Notes: generated by a model from the sequence alone, not told the origin. Shown: positions 20,249-29,732, numbered from the stretch's first letter. The stretch: DNA of 64,000 bases from Afipia clevelandensis ATCC 49720 (GCF_000336555.1 NZ_KB375281.1:4082055-4146054); one strand, 5' to 3'. Numbers and translations are program-made.

Positions 20249-21013
20249 TCAGGCCTTCTTCTTGCGGGAAAAGAAGGCCGCGAAGGCGTTCCGCGCTTCA
20301 TCCGATTTCAGCCGCTCGCCGAAATGATGCGATTCCTCGTCCATCCGGCGCAGCACGTCTTCCCGCGCAGGTTTCAGCAGCTTGCGGGTCAGCGCCACGG
20401 CGTCTTTCGGCAGCGAGGCGATTTCGCGCGCCACCTTGCGTGCCTCGACCTCGGTGTGCCCGGGCGCGACGATGACGTTGACGAAGCCGGCTTCGCGGGC
20501 CTCGTCCGCTGTCACGGTGCGGCCCATCACCAGCATCGAGAAGGCGCGCTGATGTCCCATCACGCGCGGCGCAAGCAGGCTGGAGGCGGCTTCCGGCACA
20601 AGGCCGAGATGAATGAACGGCGTCGAGAACGTCGCCGTGGTCGAGGCGAGAACGTAGTCGCAATGAAACAGCATGGTGGTGCCGACGCCGACGGCAATGC
20701 CGTCCACGGCACCGATCAGCGGCTTCTCGTTATAGGCGAGGGCTTTCAGAAACTGTGTCGCCGCCATCGGGCGCGCGTCGTCGCTGTTGGAGGTATTGGC
20801 CCGCGCGAAATCCTCGAGGTCGTTGCCTGCGGTGAACACGCCGGAGCCGCCGGAGATCACGATGCTGCGGATATCGGGATCGGACTGCGCGGATTTGATC
20901 GCCTCCGCCATCGACGTATACATGCCCTGGGTCAGTGCATTCTTCTTGTCGGGGCGCCGCATGGTGATGGTGCGGGTGTTGTCCTCGTCGGTGATGATGA
21001 TGTGGTCGGTCAT
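20249..21013 (-). CDS. Enoyl-CoA hydratase/isomerase family protein
   Basis: Crotonase-fold protein (254 aa) acting on CoA thioesters. The oxyanion-hole segments are visible: [17 protein letters not shown] near residue 55 and [20 protein letters not shown] near 102. The start [12 protein letters not shown] at 21,013 follows GGGGAAA; the frame is open 12 codons further. The second catalytic glutamate position appears as [14 protein letters not shown], so hydratase or isomerase activity is plausible. Divergent from the dioxygenase gene. Confidence 0.85.
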   Translation of the reverse strand: MTDHIIITDEDNTRTITMRRPDKKNALTQGMYTSMAEAIKSAQSDPDIRSIVISGGSGVFTAGNDLEDFARANTSNSDDARPMAATQFLKALAYNEKPLIGAVDGIAVGVGTTMLFHCDYVLASTTATFSTPFIHLGLVPEAASSLLAPRVMGHQRAFSMLVMGRTVTADEAREAGFVNVIVAPGHTEVEARKVAREIASLPKDAVALTRKLLKPAREDVLRRMDEESHHFGERLKSDEARNAFAAFFSRKKKA

Positions 21014-21150
21014 GGTCGTTTCCCCGGAAGTGTGAAGGCGCTGCAGCATCGGAGATGGCTGGCGCCACCTGCTCGTTCATCCTACATCATGCCAAGAACG
21101 GCAATCCTGGCCAGCCGGTTTCCGGCGCAATTTCACAAAGGGACGCTGCC

Positions 21151-22098
21151 ATGCAACTGACCGGCATTCATCACCTGACGGCGATTTCGGCCCATGCGAA
21201 GGGAAATCTGGCGTTTTACACCGGCGTGCTGGGCATGCGGCTGGTGAAAAAGACCGTCAATCAGGACGATGTCAGCGCCTACCACCTGTTCTATGCGGAC
21301 GGGAAGGCCAACCCGGGCACCGACCTGACCTTCTTTGACTGGCCAGCAGCGCGGGAACATCGCGGGACCCGCAGCGTCTCGCGTACGGGCCTGCGGGTCA
21401 ACGGCGAGAAAGCGCTGGCCTTCTGGCAGCAGCGGCTGATCCAGCTCGGCGTGCATGTCGGCAAGGTGACGGAGGTCGATGGCCGCATGACGCTTCCGTT
21501 CGAGGACCCGGAAGGCCAGCGGCTGGTGCTGGTCGATGACGGCGGGCGCGGCGAGGCGCATCCGTGGGAGAAAAGCCCGGTGCCGGCGGAGCATCAGATC
21601 CGTGGCCTCGGCCCGATCGTGCTCAACGTTCCGGAACTGGCGCGCACGGCGCGGCTCCTGACCGATGTGCTGAACATGAAGCGCGTGCGCGACTATGCGT
21701 CGCCCGACGGCGAGCATCGCATCGAGGTGTTCTCGATGGGTGAGGGCGGTCCTGCCGCTGAATTGCATGTGCTGGAGCAGAAGGATTTGCCCGCGGCGCG
21801 GCAGGGCGCGGGCGGAGTGCACCATGTCGCGCTGCGCACGCCGAACGAAGAACAGTATCACGCCTGGACGGCGCGGCTGTCCGAGTTCGGCATTCATTCC
21901 AGCGGCGAGATCGACCGCTTCTACTTCCGCAGTCTCTATTTCCGTGAGCCGAACGGAATCCTGTTCGAGATTGCGACCGACGGGCCGGGCTTCGCCACCG
22001 ATGAGCCGATGGACAAGCTTGGCGAGAAACTGTCGCTGCCGCCGTTCCTCGAACATCGCCGCAGGGAAATCGAAGCGGGGCTGAAGCCGCTGGTGTGA
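21151..22098 (+). CDS. Ring-cleaving dioxygenase of the VOC (glyoxalase) superfamily
   Basis: Protein of 315 aa with two VOC modules (about 1-140 and 150-290). Probable metal ligands are the histidine in [12 protein letters not shown], the histidine in [10 protein letters not shown] near 223, and the glutamate in [13 protein letters not shown] near 275. ATG at 21,151 with AAAGGGA about 8 bases upstream is chosen over an upstream in-frame start. Members are annotated as extradiol-type or hydroquinone dioxygenases; the substrate is not known. Confidence 0.85.
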   Translation: MQLTGIHHLTAISAHAKGNLAFYTGVLGMRLVKKTVNQDDVSAYHLFYADGKANPGTDLTFFDWPAAREHRGTRSVSRTGLRVNGEKALAFWQQRLIQLGVHVGKVTEVDGRMTLPFEDPEGQRLVLVDDGGRGEAHPWEKSPVPAEHQIRGLGPIVLNVPELARTARLLTDVLNMKRVRDYASPDGEHRIEVFSMGEGGPAAELHVLEQKDLPAARQGAGGVHHVALRTPNEEQYHAWTARLSEFGIHSSGEIDRFYFRSLYFREPNGILFEIATDGPGFATDEPMDKLGEKLSLPPFLEHRRREIEAGLKPLV

Positions 22099-22100
22099 GT

Positions 22101-22240
22101 CCTTCTTTCCCTCTCCCCTTGTGGGAGAGGGTGCCCGAACGAAGTAAGGGCGGGTGAGGGGTCATCGTGAGCTATCCTTCACCCGGCTCAGTTTCGCTCC
22201 GCTCAACCTCGCCACCCTCTCCCACAAGGGGAGAGGGGAA
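22101..22240. repeat. Intergenic repeat cluster (CCCTCTCC...GGAGAGGG)
   Basis: CCCTCTCCCCTTGTGGGAGAGGG and its relative CCCTCTCCCACAAGGGGAGAGG at the far end face each other, with GGGTGAGGGG/CTTCACCC between. It separates the convergent dioxygenase and acyl-CoA dehydrogenase genes. Confidence 0.7.
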
Positions 22241-22245
22241 GAAAA

Positions 22246-24030
22246 TTACCCGGCCAGCACCACATCCGCGCCGGTGGTCGCGGTCGCGGCGTCCATGATG
22301 GTGCGCTCGAATGCGCCGGACTGCACCGTGACGTTCTCCGCAAAGAACCGCGCCAGCGCGACATAACGCTGCACGTCGTTCTGATGCGTCTCGTCGGTGC
22401 GCGCGGCGAGCGCTTCCTTGGCCAGCGAGCAGCCGCCGAGCGTGGTCGAAAACAGCCGCAGATAAGGTGTCGCGCCGGCCAGCGCTTCGGCGGGCGAGGT
22501 CGCGATCTTTTCCAAGAGCCACTTGCTCGAGCGCTCGACCGAGTCGACCGCCTCGCGCAGCTTGGCGCCGGTGGTGCCGAAGGCCGGATCATTCGAGGCT
22601 TCGACCTTCGCGACGATGTCTTTCAGTTCGGCGAGCAGATCCCACACCGCTTCGCCGCCGGACATCTGCAGCTTGCGCATCAGAAGGTCGTTGGCCTGCA
22701 CGCCGTTGGTGCCTTCATAGATGGTGAGGATGCGCGCATCGCGGACGTACTGCGCCGCGCCGGTTTCTTCCATGAAGCCCATGCCGCCATGCACCTGCAC
22801 GCCGATGGCCGCGACTTCATTGCCGATGTCGGTGGAGAACGCCTTCGCCATCGGCGTCAACAATGCGCCGCGTGTGGCTGCTTTCTCGCGCACCTTCGGA
22901 TCGGTGGCGCGGTGCGACACGTCGATCGCCACAGCGGTCGCGTAGCAGATCGTGCGCGCCGCCGCCGTCATGCCGCGCATCAGCATCAGGTTCCGCTTCA
23001 CATCCGGATACATGATGATCGGATCGGAGCCGGTATTCTGGCTGCCGAGCGCCTTGCCCTGCTTGCGCTCCTGCGCGTAGGCCAGCGCGCGCTGATAGGC
23101 GCGGTCCGCGAGGCCGACGCCCTGCAGGCCGACACCGAGACGCGCCTGATTCATCATGGTGAACATGGCGGCCATGCCGCCGTTCTCCTTGCCGACCAGA
23201 TACGCGATGGTGCCGCCCTTGTCGCCCATGGTCATGGTGCAGGTCGGCGAGGCGTGGATGCCGAGCTTGTGCTCGACGCCGCTGGCATAAATATCGTTGC
23301 GCGCGCCGAGCGAGCCGTCGGCATTGACCAGATACTTCGGTGCCAGGAACAGCGTGATGCCCTTCGAGCCCGGAGGCGAGCCGGGCAGGCGCGCCAGAAT
23401 GAAATGAACGATGTTGTCGCTCATGTCATGGTCGCCATAGGTGATGAAGATTTTCGAGCCAAATAGACGGTAAGTGCCATCGGGCTGCTTTTCCGCGCGG
23501 GTGCGCAGCGCTCCGACATCGGTACCGGCCTGTGGTTCGGTGAGCTGCATGGTGCCGGGCCATTCGCCGGAAATCAGCTTCTCGAGATAGATGTCCTTCA
23601 GCTCCTTGCTGCCATGGGCATCGAGCGCGTCAATCGCGCTCAGTGTCAGCAGCGGGCAGAGGCCGAATGCGAGATTCGAGGCGCTCCAGATTTCGTTCAC
23701 CGCGGAATGCACGGCGAGCGGCAGGCCCTGACCGCCAAAATCTTCCGATCCCGACACGGCATTCCAGCCGCCTTCGCACCAGCGCTTGTAGGCATCGGGC
23801 CAGCCCGGCGCGGTGATGACACCCTTGTCGGTGAGCTTGATGCCGGCGCGGTCGCCGGGCTGATTGAGCGGCTCGAGCACGTCAGTCGCGAACTTGCCGG
23901 CTTCCTCGATCACGGAGGCGGAGAACTCCGGATCGTAGCCATTATAATGTCCTGCCTCCACGGCGGCCAGAAGGCCGGCGCCATGGTTGAGAGAGAGGAG
24001 CATGTCGTTGAGCGGCGCGCGGTAGGTCAT
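22246..24030 (-). CDS. Acyl-CoA dehydrogenase (DmdC/FadE-like)
   Basis: FAD-dependent dehydrogenase of 594 aa, larger than the 380-aa classic enzymes because of N- and C-terminal extensions typical of the DmdC/AidB-like subgroup. The FAD/substrate region MQLTEPQAGTDVGALRTRAE, the GSKIFITYGDHDM stretch and the catalytic-base region ILTIYEGTNGVQANDLLMRK are intact. Databases often name this group 3-methylmercaptopropionyl-CoA dehydrogenase, but the substrate cannot be fixed from sequence. Monocistronic here. The 405 bases between its start and the tRNA hold no gene I can support. Confidence 0.9.
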   Translation of the reverse strand: MTYRAPLNDMLLSLNHGAGLLAAVEAGHYNGYDPEFSASVIEEAGKFATDVLEPLNQPGDRAGIKLTDKGVITAPGWPDAYKRWCEGGWNAVSGSEDFGGQGLPLAVHSAVNEIWSASNLAFGLCPLLTLSAIDALDAHGSKELKDIYLEKLISGEWPGTMQLTEPQAGTDVGALRTRAEKQPDGTYRLFGSKIFITYGDHDMSDNIVHFILARLPGSPPGSKGITLFLAPKYLVNADGSLGARNDIYASGVEHKLGIHASPTCTMTMGDKGGTIAYLVGKENGGMAAMFTMMNQARLGVGLQGVGLADRAYQRALAYAQERKQGKALGSQNTGSDPIIMYPDVKRNLMLMRGMTAAARTICYATAVAIDVSHRATDPKVREKAATRGALLTPMAKAFSTDIGNEVAAIGVQVHGGMGFMEETGAAQYVRDARILTIYEGTNGVQANDLLMRKLQMSGGEAVWDLLAELKDIVAKVEASNDPAFGTTGAKLREAVDSVERSSKWLLEKIATSPAEALAGATPYLRLFSTTLGGCSLAKEALAARTDETHQNDVQRYVALARFFAENVTVQSGAFERTIMDAATATTGADVVLAG

Positions 24031-24435
24031 GATCGGGGTCTCGCTGTTTCGTGCGGAACGTCAGGCGGGTCGCGCGGCAGTCGCAACGGCCCCATCGGCC
24101 GGACGGCGGCGATCCACGCAAGGTATTGGTCGGTATCCAGTTTTCCTCTGGCCGGCGGCTCTTGTCACAGGCTGCCTGACCTCGCTCTGTCTTCCCACGA
24201 AAACCGGCTGTCCTCAACTCCCGCTGTGGCGGGAAAGCGGTGGCGGCAGATATGCCACGGAAGCCGTCAAGCAGCGGCGAGCGGGGCTGGCGCAGCCTGG
24301 AAAAGCGGGTTTCCCCCTTGCTGCAAATGCTCTAAGACCTGCCGGTCAGGCGACTCGGGACGGCAGCGCGCTGTTCCGGCAGGGAATACACAGGCAATTT
24401 ACAGTTGTTCCCGGCGCGATCGCCCGTTGCGCTGT

Positions 24436-24510
24436 TGGGGCGTAGCCAAGCGGTAAGGCAGGGGATTTTGATTCCCCCATTCGGAGGTTCGATCCCTCCC
24501 GCCCCAGCCA
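24436..24510 (+). tRNA. tRNA-Gln (anticodon TTG)
   Basis: Full cloverleaf: acceptor arms TGGGGCG (24,436-24,442) and CGCCCCA (24,500-24,506), D-arm GCC/GGC around AAGCGGTAA, anticodon stem GGGGA/TCCCC with loop TTTTGAT giving anticodon TTG, T-arm GGAGG/CCTCC with loop TTCGATC, discriminator G and encoded CCA (24,508-24,510). It is the last core gene before the accessory region and a likely integration point. Confidence 0.96.
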
Positions 24511-24550
24511 GCCAGTCCCGATGCGAGAGACTCTTCCTCTTGAGTGTCAG

Positions 24551-24578
24551 AAAGGCCCGCCAACAGCGGGCTTTTTCT
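24551..24578 (+). terminator. Intrinsic terminator after tRNA-Gln
   Basis: GCCCGC CAACA GCGGGC followed by TTTTTC, about 40 bases after the tRNA. The remaining bases up to 24,907 show no supported gene. Confidence 0.85.
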
Positions 24579-24907
24579 TATAGGCGAGTGTGCGTGGAGA
24601 CGATATTCGCACCAATTCTGCCGAAAATTGCCGAAAGTCTCCGCCTACCTATTAGGAAATTCCCGTTTTCGAGAGACTTGCCCCAGAGACCGAAGAAACA
24701 AACCACTGCGCGGTGGGGGCGTCAGTGACGGGCGCTTCGGAGCGCGTATTTATGAACCTGGCTTCCATTTTGCGGAAGGAGAAACAGCGCGAGGCATTCC
24801 CGCAACCGCACAGGATAACGGCCGCCTTATCTATCGGCATGTGCCTTTGCTATGCCTAGCGAAACGAATGGGAGCAACCGGGTCTCGCCGTACCGGCGCT
24901 CTGGTCA

Positions 24908-25588
24908 ATGCGCATGGGTCGAACTAAGATCGCGCCTATGGCGGCCAAACCTCTCGACATCGGCGATTTGAGTTTCGCGCGGAAGGGCGATGCGCAAGAG
25001 CATTTCCGCCAGATCCTCCGTCGGCACGATCCCGGCGTGGCACTTTCCGAGCCAGATGCGACCCAGGTCTACTGGCTGCTTGAGCGGCATCCAGAAGCGG
25101 CGGTCAAAATCGGAGCAGGCGTAAAGGAATTCAGTACGCGCAGCGCGATGTTCGACACCCGATGCTTTGAAATCCGCCGCATCGATGGCAGCACGACTGA
25201 TTTCTCCGTCAAGCCCTGCCTTGACGGCAAGGCGCCGTCGGCCTTTGCGGAGACTTTGCGCGCCATGCGCACTGAAGTGTTCGAAGACATCAAGCAGATG
25301 AAATGGGAGTTCTTCCGCGCCTCCACCCATCCTGATGGCAAAGCGCCCTGTGCCTTGACCGGCCGGCTGTTGTCGCTGGAGGAAGCGATGATCGATCATG
25401 CGCCGCCAAAAACGTTCAAGGCGCTGGCAGAGCGGTTCCTCGATGAGAATAAAATTGTTCCGAGCGAAGCTCTGCTCACACCCGCAAAGGACAATCAATA
25501 TACTCCGCACCTTGCTGATAGCGACCATGCCGAGAAATGGCGGCAATTCTATCGCGCGAACGCAAACCCACGGATCGTGGCGCGTTAA
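24908..25588 (+). CDS. DUF3223 (DCL-domain) protein
   Basis: 226-aa protein. Residues about 15-105 match my memory of the DUF3223/DCL domain: an opening F-A-R-K-G-D-A-Q-E-H-F-R type segment (GDAQEHFRQILRRHD), then LLERHPEAAVKIGAG and FDTRCFEIRRIDGSTTDFS. The plant DCL protein is needed for plastid rRNA processing; bacterial copies lack a settled role and often occur in phage or restriction contexts. The C-terminal half (about 105-226) has no domain I recognise. It converges with the helicase gene, 7 bases apart, and may be part of the defence locus. ATG at 24,914 or 24,938 are alternative starts. Confidence 0.65.
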   Translation: MRMGRTKIAPMAAKPLDIGDLSFARKGDAQEHFRQILRRHDPGVALSEPDATQVYWLLERHPEAAVKIGAGVKEFSTRSAMFDTRCFEIRRIDGSTTDFSVKPCLDGKAPSAFAETLRAMRTEVFEDIKQMKWEFFRASTHPDGKAPCALTGRLLSLEEAMIDHAPPKTFKALAERFLDENKIVPSEALLTPAKDNQYTPHLADSDHAEKWRQFYRANANPRIVAR

Positions 25589-25595
25589 TTGGCGG

Positions 25596-27770
25596 TTAGC
25601 CCGCCGACACCGGCCCGCCCGGGCGTGCCTGCGGGTAGAGCGTTTGCCGGACGTCGTGAAGAATATCGTTCTCGAATGGCGACAATTCGGCGTTCTGCAG
25701 TTCGATCCGCCCAAGACGGTGCAGGACCTCGTCGAGCGACGATGCAGGCAGCAAAAACCCCTGAAGCCGCTGCGCGGTTTGTAGTGGAATTCCGTATTCG
25801 TCGAGCGCAAAGAGGATCGAAGGCATGAATAAATTTTCAGCCTGCTCGGCGAAAAAGGCGTAGTTGCCTGTATGCAACCTTGCGCCGCCCAGCACATCGC
25901 GCTGAAGCGCGTCGATCGCCATGAGATCGCGCGGAAAGCGCTGGCAAATCACATTGCGCACGAGACGCAAGGCGGTTTCGACCGCATCGCTTGGCGAGTC
26001 GCCGGGGTACCGGCGTGCCACACAGGTCTTGACGTAGGCGCTGAGATCGTCGCCCATCCGGAGCGCGTTGAGATGCCATGCGAGCTGCGCGCCCGAATTG
26101 ATGCGGTATTCCTGAAGCGCGCGCTTATTGAGAAAGCGGAAGATGAGATCGCATGCGGTTTCGAGCTGGGGGCCGGTCGGCGGTTGGGTCCAGCCGAGCA
26201 GGGGTTGAATCTCCGGCAGCCGTGCGCGGATTTCGCTGGCAATTGCCTCCTGCACTTCCCATGGGACGTGGCGATTGGCGCGCAGCGTGACCGGGCTTAG
26301 CGAACTCCTCGCGAAAAGATCCTCGACCCGGTGTTTCGAGAGCGGTTGGAGGTCGTCGGCCGGCAAATCCAGGAGCAGACTCATGGGCGTGTCGGCGCTT
26401 TGCACTCCAAGCGGAAACTCCACGGTGAAAGACTGATCGTCCGGCGGTGCTTCGAGCACGAAGACGCGCCCCACGAAATACTCGTTCATCCGGCCGGCGC
26501 GGCCTTCGATATTCTTGTACGTAAAATGCTCTAACACGTCGCGGCTTTTTCGGCGATCATACACAATGACGTTTTTGGCGACCGTGTTCACGCCTTCGAT
26601 GATGGTCGAGGTACACACGAGAAAAGGAATTTTTCGGTTGTTAAACAGACGAATGAAATATTGCTGCAAGGCGCGGGGCACGCCGCCGTGATGGATGCCG
26701 ATGCCATGCTGGAGCGCGTGCGCAACGATCCAGTCCGGATCATATTTCTCGGCGATCCAGTGAACCGCGGCCGCCGCCGCGTCATGGGGCGCGAGCCCGC
26801 CCCGTTCGATCAGCAGTTTGGCGACCTGGCTCGCGCTGCCGGGAGACTGGCAGTAAATGATCGTGGGTCCGTCGAGCATCTTGCAAAGCTCAAGCAGGCC
26901 AACATCGCGCGCGTCGCCGTGCGTGGGCAAGTTAAGATTGACGACATCGACCGCCACGGTCGAGAACTCGGACGGGATGAAGTGGTGCTCGTAGCGGTCG
27001 AGGCCTTTAATCGCCTGGATGTTGGGCCCGAGCAGATAAAACTGCGCGCCGGTCTTGGCGAGCTTGTGAAAGGCAAGGTTGAGGTCGACGGCGCGGTCGG
27101 ACTTTTTTTCAGTCGCAAGGTTCATCTTGTAGAATTCGTCGATGACGAAGAACTGCGTGTCCGCTAGGTCCTCGCGGCTGAGGACCCGTTCTTGCGTCAG
27201 CACATAGACCGTAATCCGGTCGGCCCGCGCGTTTTGGCTGGGATGCGTGATGATGGCGCAGCGCTCCCCAAACCGGCGCAACAGGCGGCGGCGGGTTTCG
27301 TCGATGAGGGCCAGGGTTGGCACGACAATGACAATTTTGCGGAATTTCTCGGAAGCCACGATCTCGTCGATGACGAGGCTCTTGCCGGAACTGGTCGAGG
27401 CGCTGAGCACGACATTGGCGCCGCGCAAGAGCTGATGGTAGATGCGCGCCTGAAGGCTGTGAAAAACAATCGCGCTGTCAGCATTGTCCGGCCGGTGCAG
27501 CTCGAAGGCGAGTTGGTCGGCGACATCCGCCGCCGCGATAGTTTCAGAGAGATACGGGAAGAGGCCGACATTCCTCACCAGGCTCATCAGGACCACACGC
27601 TGGGATTTATCGAAACGGTCAAGGACGGCCAGTGCGCGGATGACGAGATCGCGGCCTTCATGGTGGGTATGCGTATTGTTCACGTGCTGCGCGATCCCTC
27701 GCAAGATACCAACACGCTGGTCCGGTGGGATGGGCTCCTGAAGTGCGTTGCGGAGTTCGCCGTAATCCAT
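25596..27770 (-). CDS. DEAD/DEAH-type helicase, HamB-like (Hachiman defence)
   Basis: Superfamily 2 helicase of 724 aa. Walker A reads STSSGKS (about residues 125-131), motif II reads VIDEFYKM (D211-E212), motif III is LLGPN, and motif VI is NIEGRAGRMNEYFVGRVF near residue 420. A C-terminal region of about 250 residues has no domain I can name. The DEFY form of motif II and the pairing with a HamA-domain protein fit HamB of the Hachiman anti-phage system. It starts 3 bases after the stop of the HamA-like gene, so the two are translated from one transcript. Predicted job: bind damaged or foreign DNA and release the nuclease partner. Base composition is more AT-rich than the core. Confidence 0.75.
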   Translation of the reverse strand: MDYGELRNALQEPIPPDQRVGILRGIAQHVNNTHTHHEGRDLVIRALAVLDRFDKSQRVVLMSLVRNVGLFPYLSETIAAADVADQLAFELHRPDNADSAIVFHSLQARIYHQLLRGANVVLSASTSSGKSLVIDEIVASEKFRKIVIVVPTLALIDETRRRLLRRFGERCAIITHPSQNARADRITVYVLTQERVLSREDLADTQFFVIDEFYKMNLATEKKSDRAVDLNLAFHKLAKTGAQFYLLGPNIQAIKGLDRYEHHFIPSEFSTVAVDVVNLNLPTHGDARDVGLLELCKMLDGPTIIYCQSPGSASQVAKLLIERGGLAPHDAAAAAVHWIAEKYDPDWIVAHALQHGIGIHHGGVPRALQQYFIRLFNNRKIPFLVCTSTIIEGVNTVAKNVIVYDRRKSRDVLEHFTYKNIEGRAGRMNEYFVGRVFVLEAPPDDQSFTVEFPLGVQSADTPMSLLLDLPADDLQPLSKHRVEDLFARSSLSPVTLRANRHVPWEVQEAIASEIRARLPEIQPLLGWTQPPTGPQLETACDLIFRFLNKRALQEYRINSGAQLAWHLNALRMGDDLSAYVKTCVARRYPGDSPSDAVETALRLVRNVICQRFPRDLMAIDALQRDVLGGARLHTGNYAFFAEQAENLFMPSILFALDEYGIPLQTAQRLQGFLLPASSLDEVLHRLGRIELQNAELSPFENDILHDVRQTLYPQARPGGPVSAG

Positions 27771-27773
27771 TCG

Positions 27774-29399
27774 CTAGCCGCCCATCAGGGCTGTGAATTG
27801 CCCGGTCAAGGTGACCACGCATTCGATCGGCACTAAGAAGATGTGCACCTTCACGTTTTGGAGGGTGGATGGCAGGCGCGGCTTCAGCGCGGCGTAGGAC
27901 GCCTGCACCTCGGCGACCAGACGCGTGCGATAGTCCCTGGCGTAGCCCCCGCCCAAAACCGTGCTGTCATAGGCGATCAAAATCGGAATGCATAAGGCCT
28001 CCACTAGGTCGTCGATCGGCGCGTTGCGCGCGAGCGCGGCTTCCAGGCTGGTCGGCATCAGATGCAAGGGCTCGCGCAAGGCAAGAATGGTTTCCCGCTC
28101 CTCCTTCAGGAAATCAGGATCTAGCACGTGTTCGAGATCCGCTAGCGTGGCTTTGAGAATCGCCTCATGACTATCGGCGGTCGCGATGGTGGCGCGCCCA
28201 AGCCAGAGTTCGTCGCCCCTCAGAGCATGGACGATATGGGCGGAGCCGAAACTGCGCATGCCCGTTGCAGATTGATAGAAAAGTTTGCAAGCGATGGGTT
28301 CGCTGCCAAAGCTCTGGCGGATGACGACATGGAGCAGTGTTTCGCCGACGAGTTGCTGATCGGAGACAGCTCGTTGGCGCTTGATGGCGCTGACGGCGTC
28401 CCGAGTCTTTCGCCGCAGTTGGAGATGCTGTACGGATGCAAGGTCGCTCGCCTTCAAGGCTATCTCCGGGAGCCAATCGACGAGATGATCGGCCAACTGC
28501 TGCGAACGCCAGCGCTCGTTTTCAAAGCGCACGTCGTAGCTTGAGAGCGCGCGACGCAGTGAGTCTTCAGACATGTGGTGAAGATCTGCAAAGAACGCGT
28601 CGGTCTTGGCGCGATAGGGTTTCGAGGTGCGCTGCTGCGCGGCTTCAGTGTTGGCAAGGTGCTCCGTCCACCAAGCGATGGTGGTACTCCGAGTAAGCAC
28701 CTTCTTCTCCGGGTCACTGACGCGCGAGGCGGTCGCAGCGTCGTCAACGATGCGCAAGAGGTCCTGATAGATTTGGTCTACATGCGAAGCGGTGGGATTT
28801 CCGCCAAAGCGTTCCGCAAGAACGCTGATTTTTTTGTGGTTCAAGGCGATCAATGCGGTGACGTCACCGGTCACTTGCCAGACGGTCTGCTCGGCCCAAT
28901 AGACAAGGTCGTTTCCAAGCGGCGAAACTGTCTTGAGTTGCTTGGTAAGCTTCTTGCCCAACTCGGCTACGGGCTCGCGACGGAAGCGCGCGCCGCGTTC
29001 AAGCTTCAGGCAAGCGAGCGATTTGTTCACGTCGCGGCGCGATACGATCCGAAAGCGCGCGTTGGGCCCATAACGATCGCATAAGAGCGATTTCTCGACC
29101 AAGGAGGTTGGTTTCTTGGGTGGACTGCGTGTGGTGACCTCGTCCTTCGTCCATTTGCGATCACCCTCGGTCGTTTTGACCTGGACGTATTCCGGATATT
29201 CGGTCTCACCGGTCTGCCAGAAGAGGAAGATGTCGTCGGCGGTCTCGCATTCGACTTTGGCGAGACGCGGATCGTCGATCATGGCCAAGAGGAAGAATGC
29301 GGCGACATGATCCTGATATTTGAACCCCCGACGCGCCGCGACGCCGCCCGCATCGGAGGCGGGCGTATCGATAGTGCCGGTGAGATCGGTCACGCTCAT
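27774..29399 (-). CDS. DUF4297 nuclease-HamA C-terminal domain fusion (Hachiman-like effector)
   Basis: 541-aa two-domain protein. Residues about 15-220 look like the DUF4297/Cap4 endonuclease domain: GGVAARRGFKYQDHVAAFFL, then an acidic CETADDIFLF and a YVQVKTTEG element, giving candidate catalytic E50, D55/D56 and Q73-x-K75 of a PD-(D/E)XK fold. Residues about 345-541 resemble the HamA (DUF1837) domain: TLLHVVIRQSFGS, ELWLG near 397-401, and CIPILIAYDSTVLGG. In HamA proteins as I recall them a catalytic E-x-K follows this WLG; here the residues are R-A-T, so that site looks dead. The helicase gene follows 3 bases on. Inference: a Hachiman variant in which the nuclease was replaced. Domain calls need a profile search. 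Confidence 0.7.
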   Translation of the reverse strand: MSVTDLTGTIDTPASDAGGVAARRGFKYQDHVAAFFLLAMIDDPRLAKVECETADDIFLFWQTGETEYPEYVQVKTTEGDRKWTKDEVTTRSPPKKPTSLVEKSLLCDRYGPNARFRIVSRRDVNKSLACLKLERGARFRREPVAELGKKLTKQLKTVSPLGNDLVYWAEQTVWQVTGDVTALIALNHKKISVLAERFGGNPTASHVDQIYQDLLRIVDDAATASRVSDPEKKVLTRSTTIAWWTEHLANTEAAQQRTSKPYRAKTDAFFADLHHMSEDSLRRALSSYDVRFENERWRSQQLADHLVDWLPEIALKASDLASVQHLQLRRKTRDAVSAIKRQRAVSDQQLVGETLLHVVIRQSFGSEPIACKLFYQSATGMRSFGSAHIVHALRGDELWLGRATIATADSHEAILKATLADLEHVLDPDFLKEERETILALREPLHLMPTSLEAALARNAPIDDLVEALCIPILIAYDSTVLGGGYARDYRTRLVAEVQASYAALKPRLPSTLQNVKVHIFLVPIECVVTLTGQFTALMGG

Positions 29400-29428
29400 G
29401 AGGTCAGCTCAAAGGATCACCGATTACA

Positions 29429-29732
29429 GTGGTACTAGCAAAGAGGCTTGTTCCAAACGGAACAATAAGTGAACAAACGGCATATTTGCGGTTTTCAGGC
29501 AAGGAGGCTTGCTTCAAAGCGCTGGGTACCGGGCGGACCGCCGAGATCAACTGGCACGATATCGAGGTTCTGCAAATCGGCCGTTCAGCCTCCTGCGGCT
29601 GTCGGGTGGGGCTCTTCAGGAGTTGCAAGAACTTGCGCCCGCCGGCTATGAGCCTGTCCTGCATGTCGCTTGCTCCGTCGGGGAGGGATCGCCGACGCCA
29701 TCGTCACGATTTCAGCCGTGGTGCAGCGATGA
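29429..29732 (+). pseudogene. Frameshifted holo-ACP synthase-like (AcpS) remnant
   Basis: In the first frame the segment AYLRFSGKEACFKALGTG followed by INWHDIEVL carries the AcpS/phosphopantetheinyl transferase signature (F-x-x-KEA-x-x-KALGTG and W-x-DIEV). The match then continues in another frame (RPFSLLRLSGGALQELQELA) and ends in a third (GGIADAIVTISAVVQR, stop at 29,730-29,732). At least two frameshifts, and the N terminus is short, so it is a decayed gene. It diverges from the defence gene start by 30 bases. Confidence 0.6.

Noticed and set aside
1363..22240. Repeated intergenic palindromes taken as a CRISPR array
   Set aside because: Copies are single, scattered and palindromic with no regular spacers; no cas genes.
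24511..24907. Short open frames between the tRNA and the DUF3223 gene
   Set aside because: No ribosome site, no family features and unstable reading; treated as non-coding.
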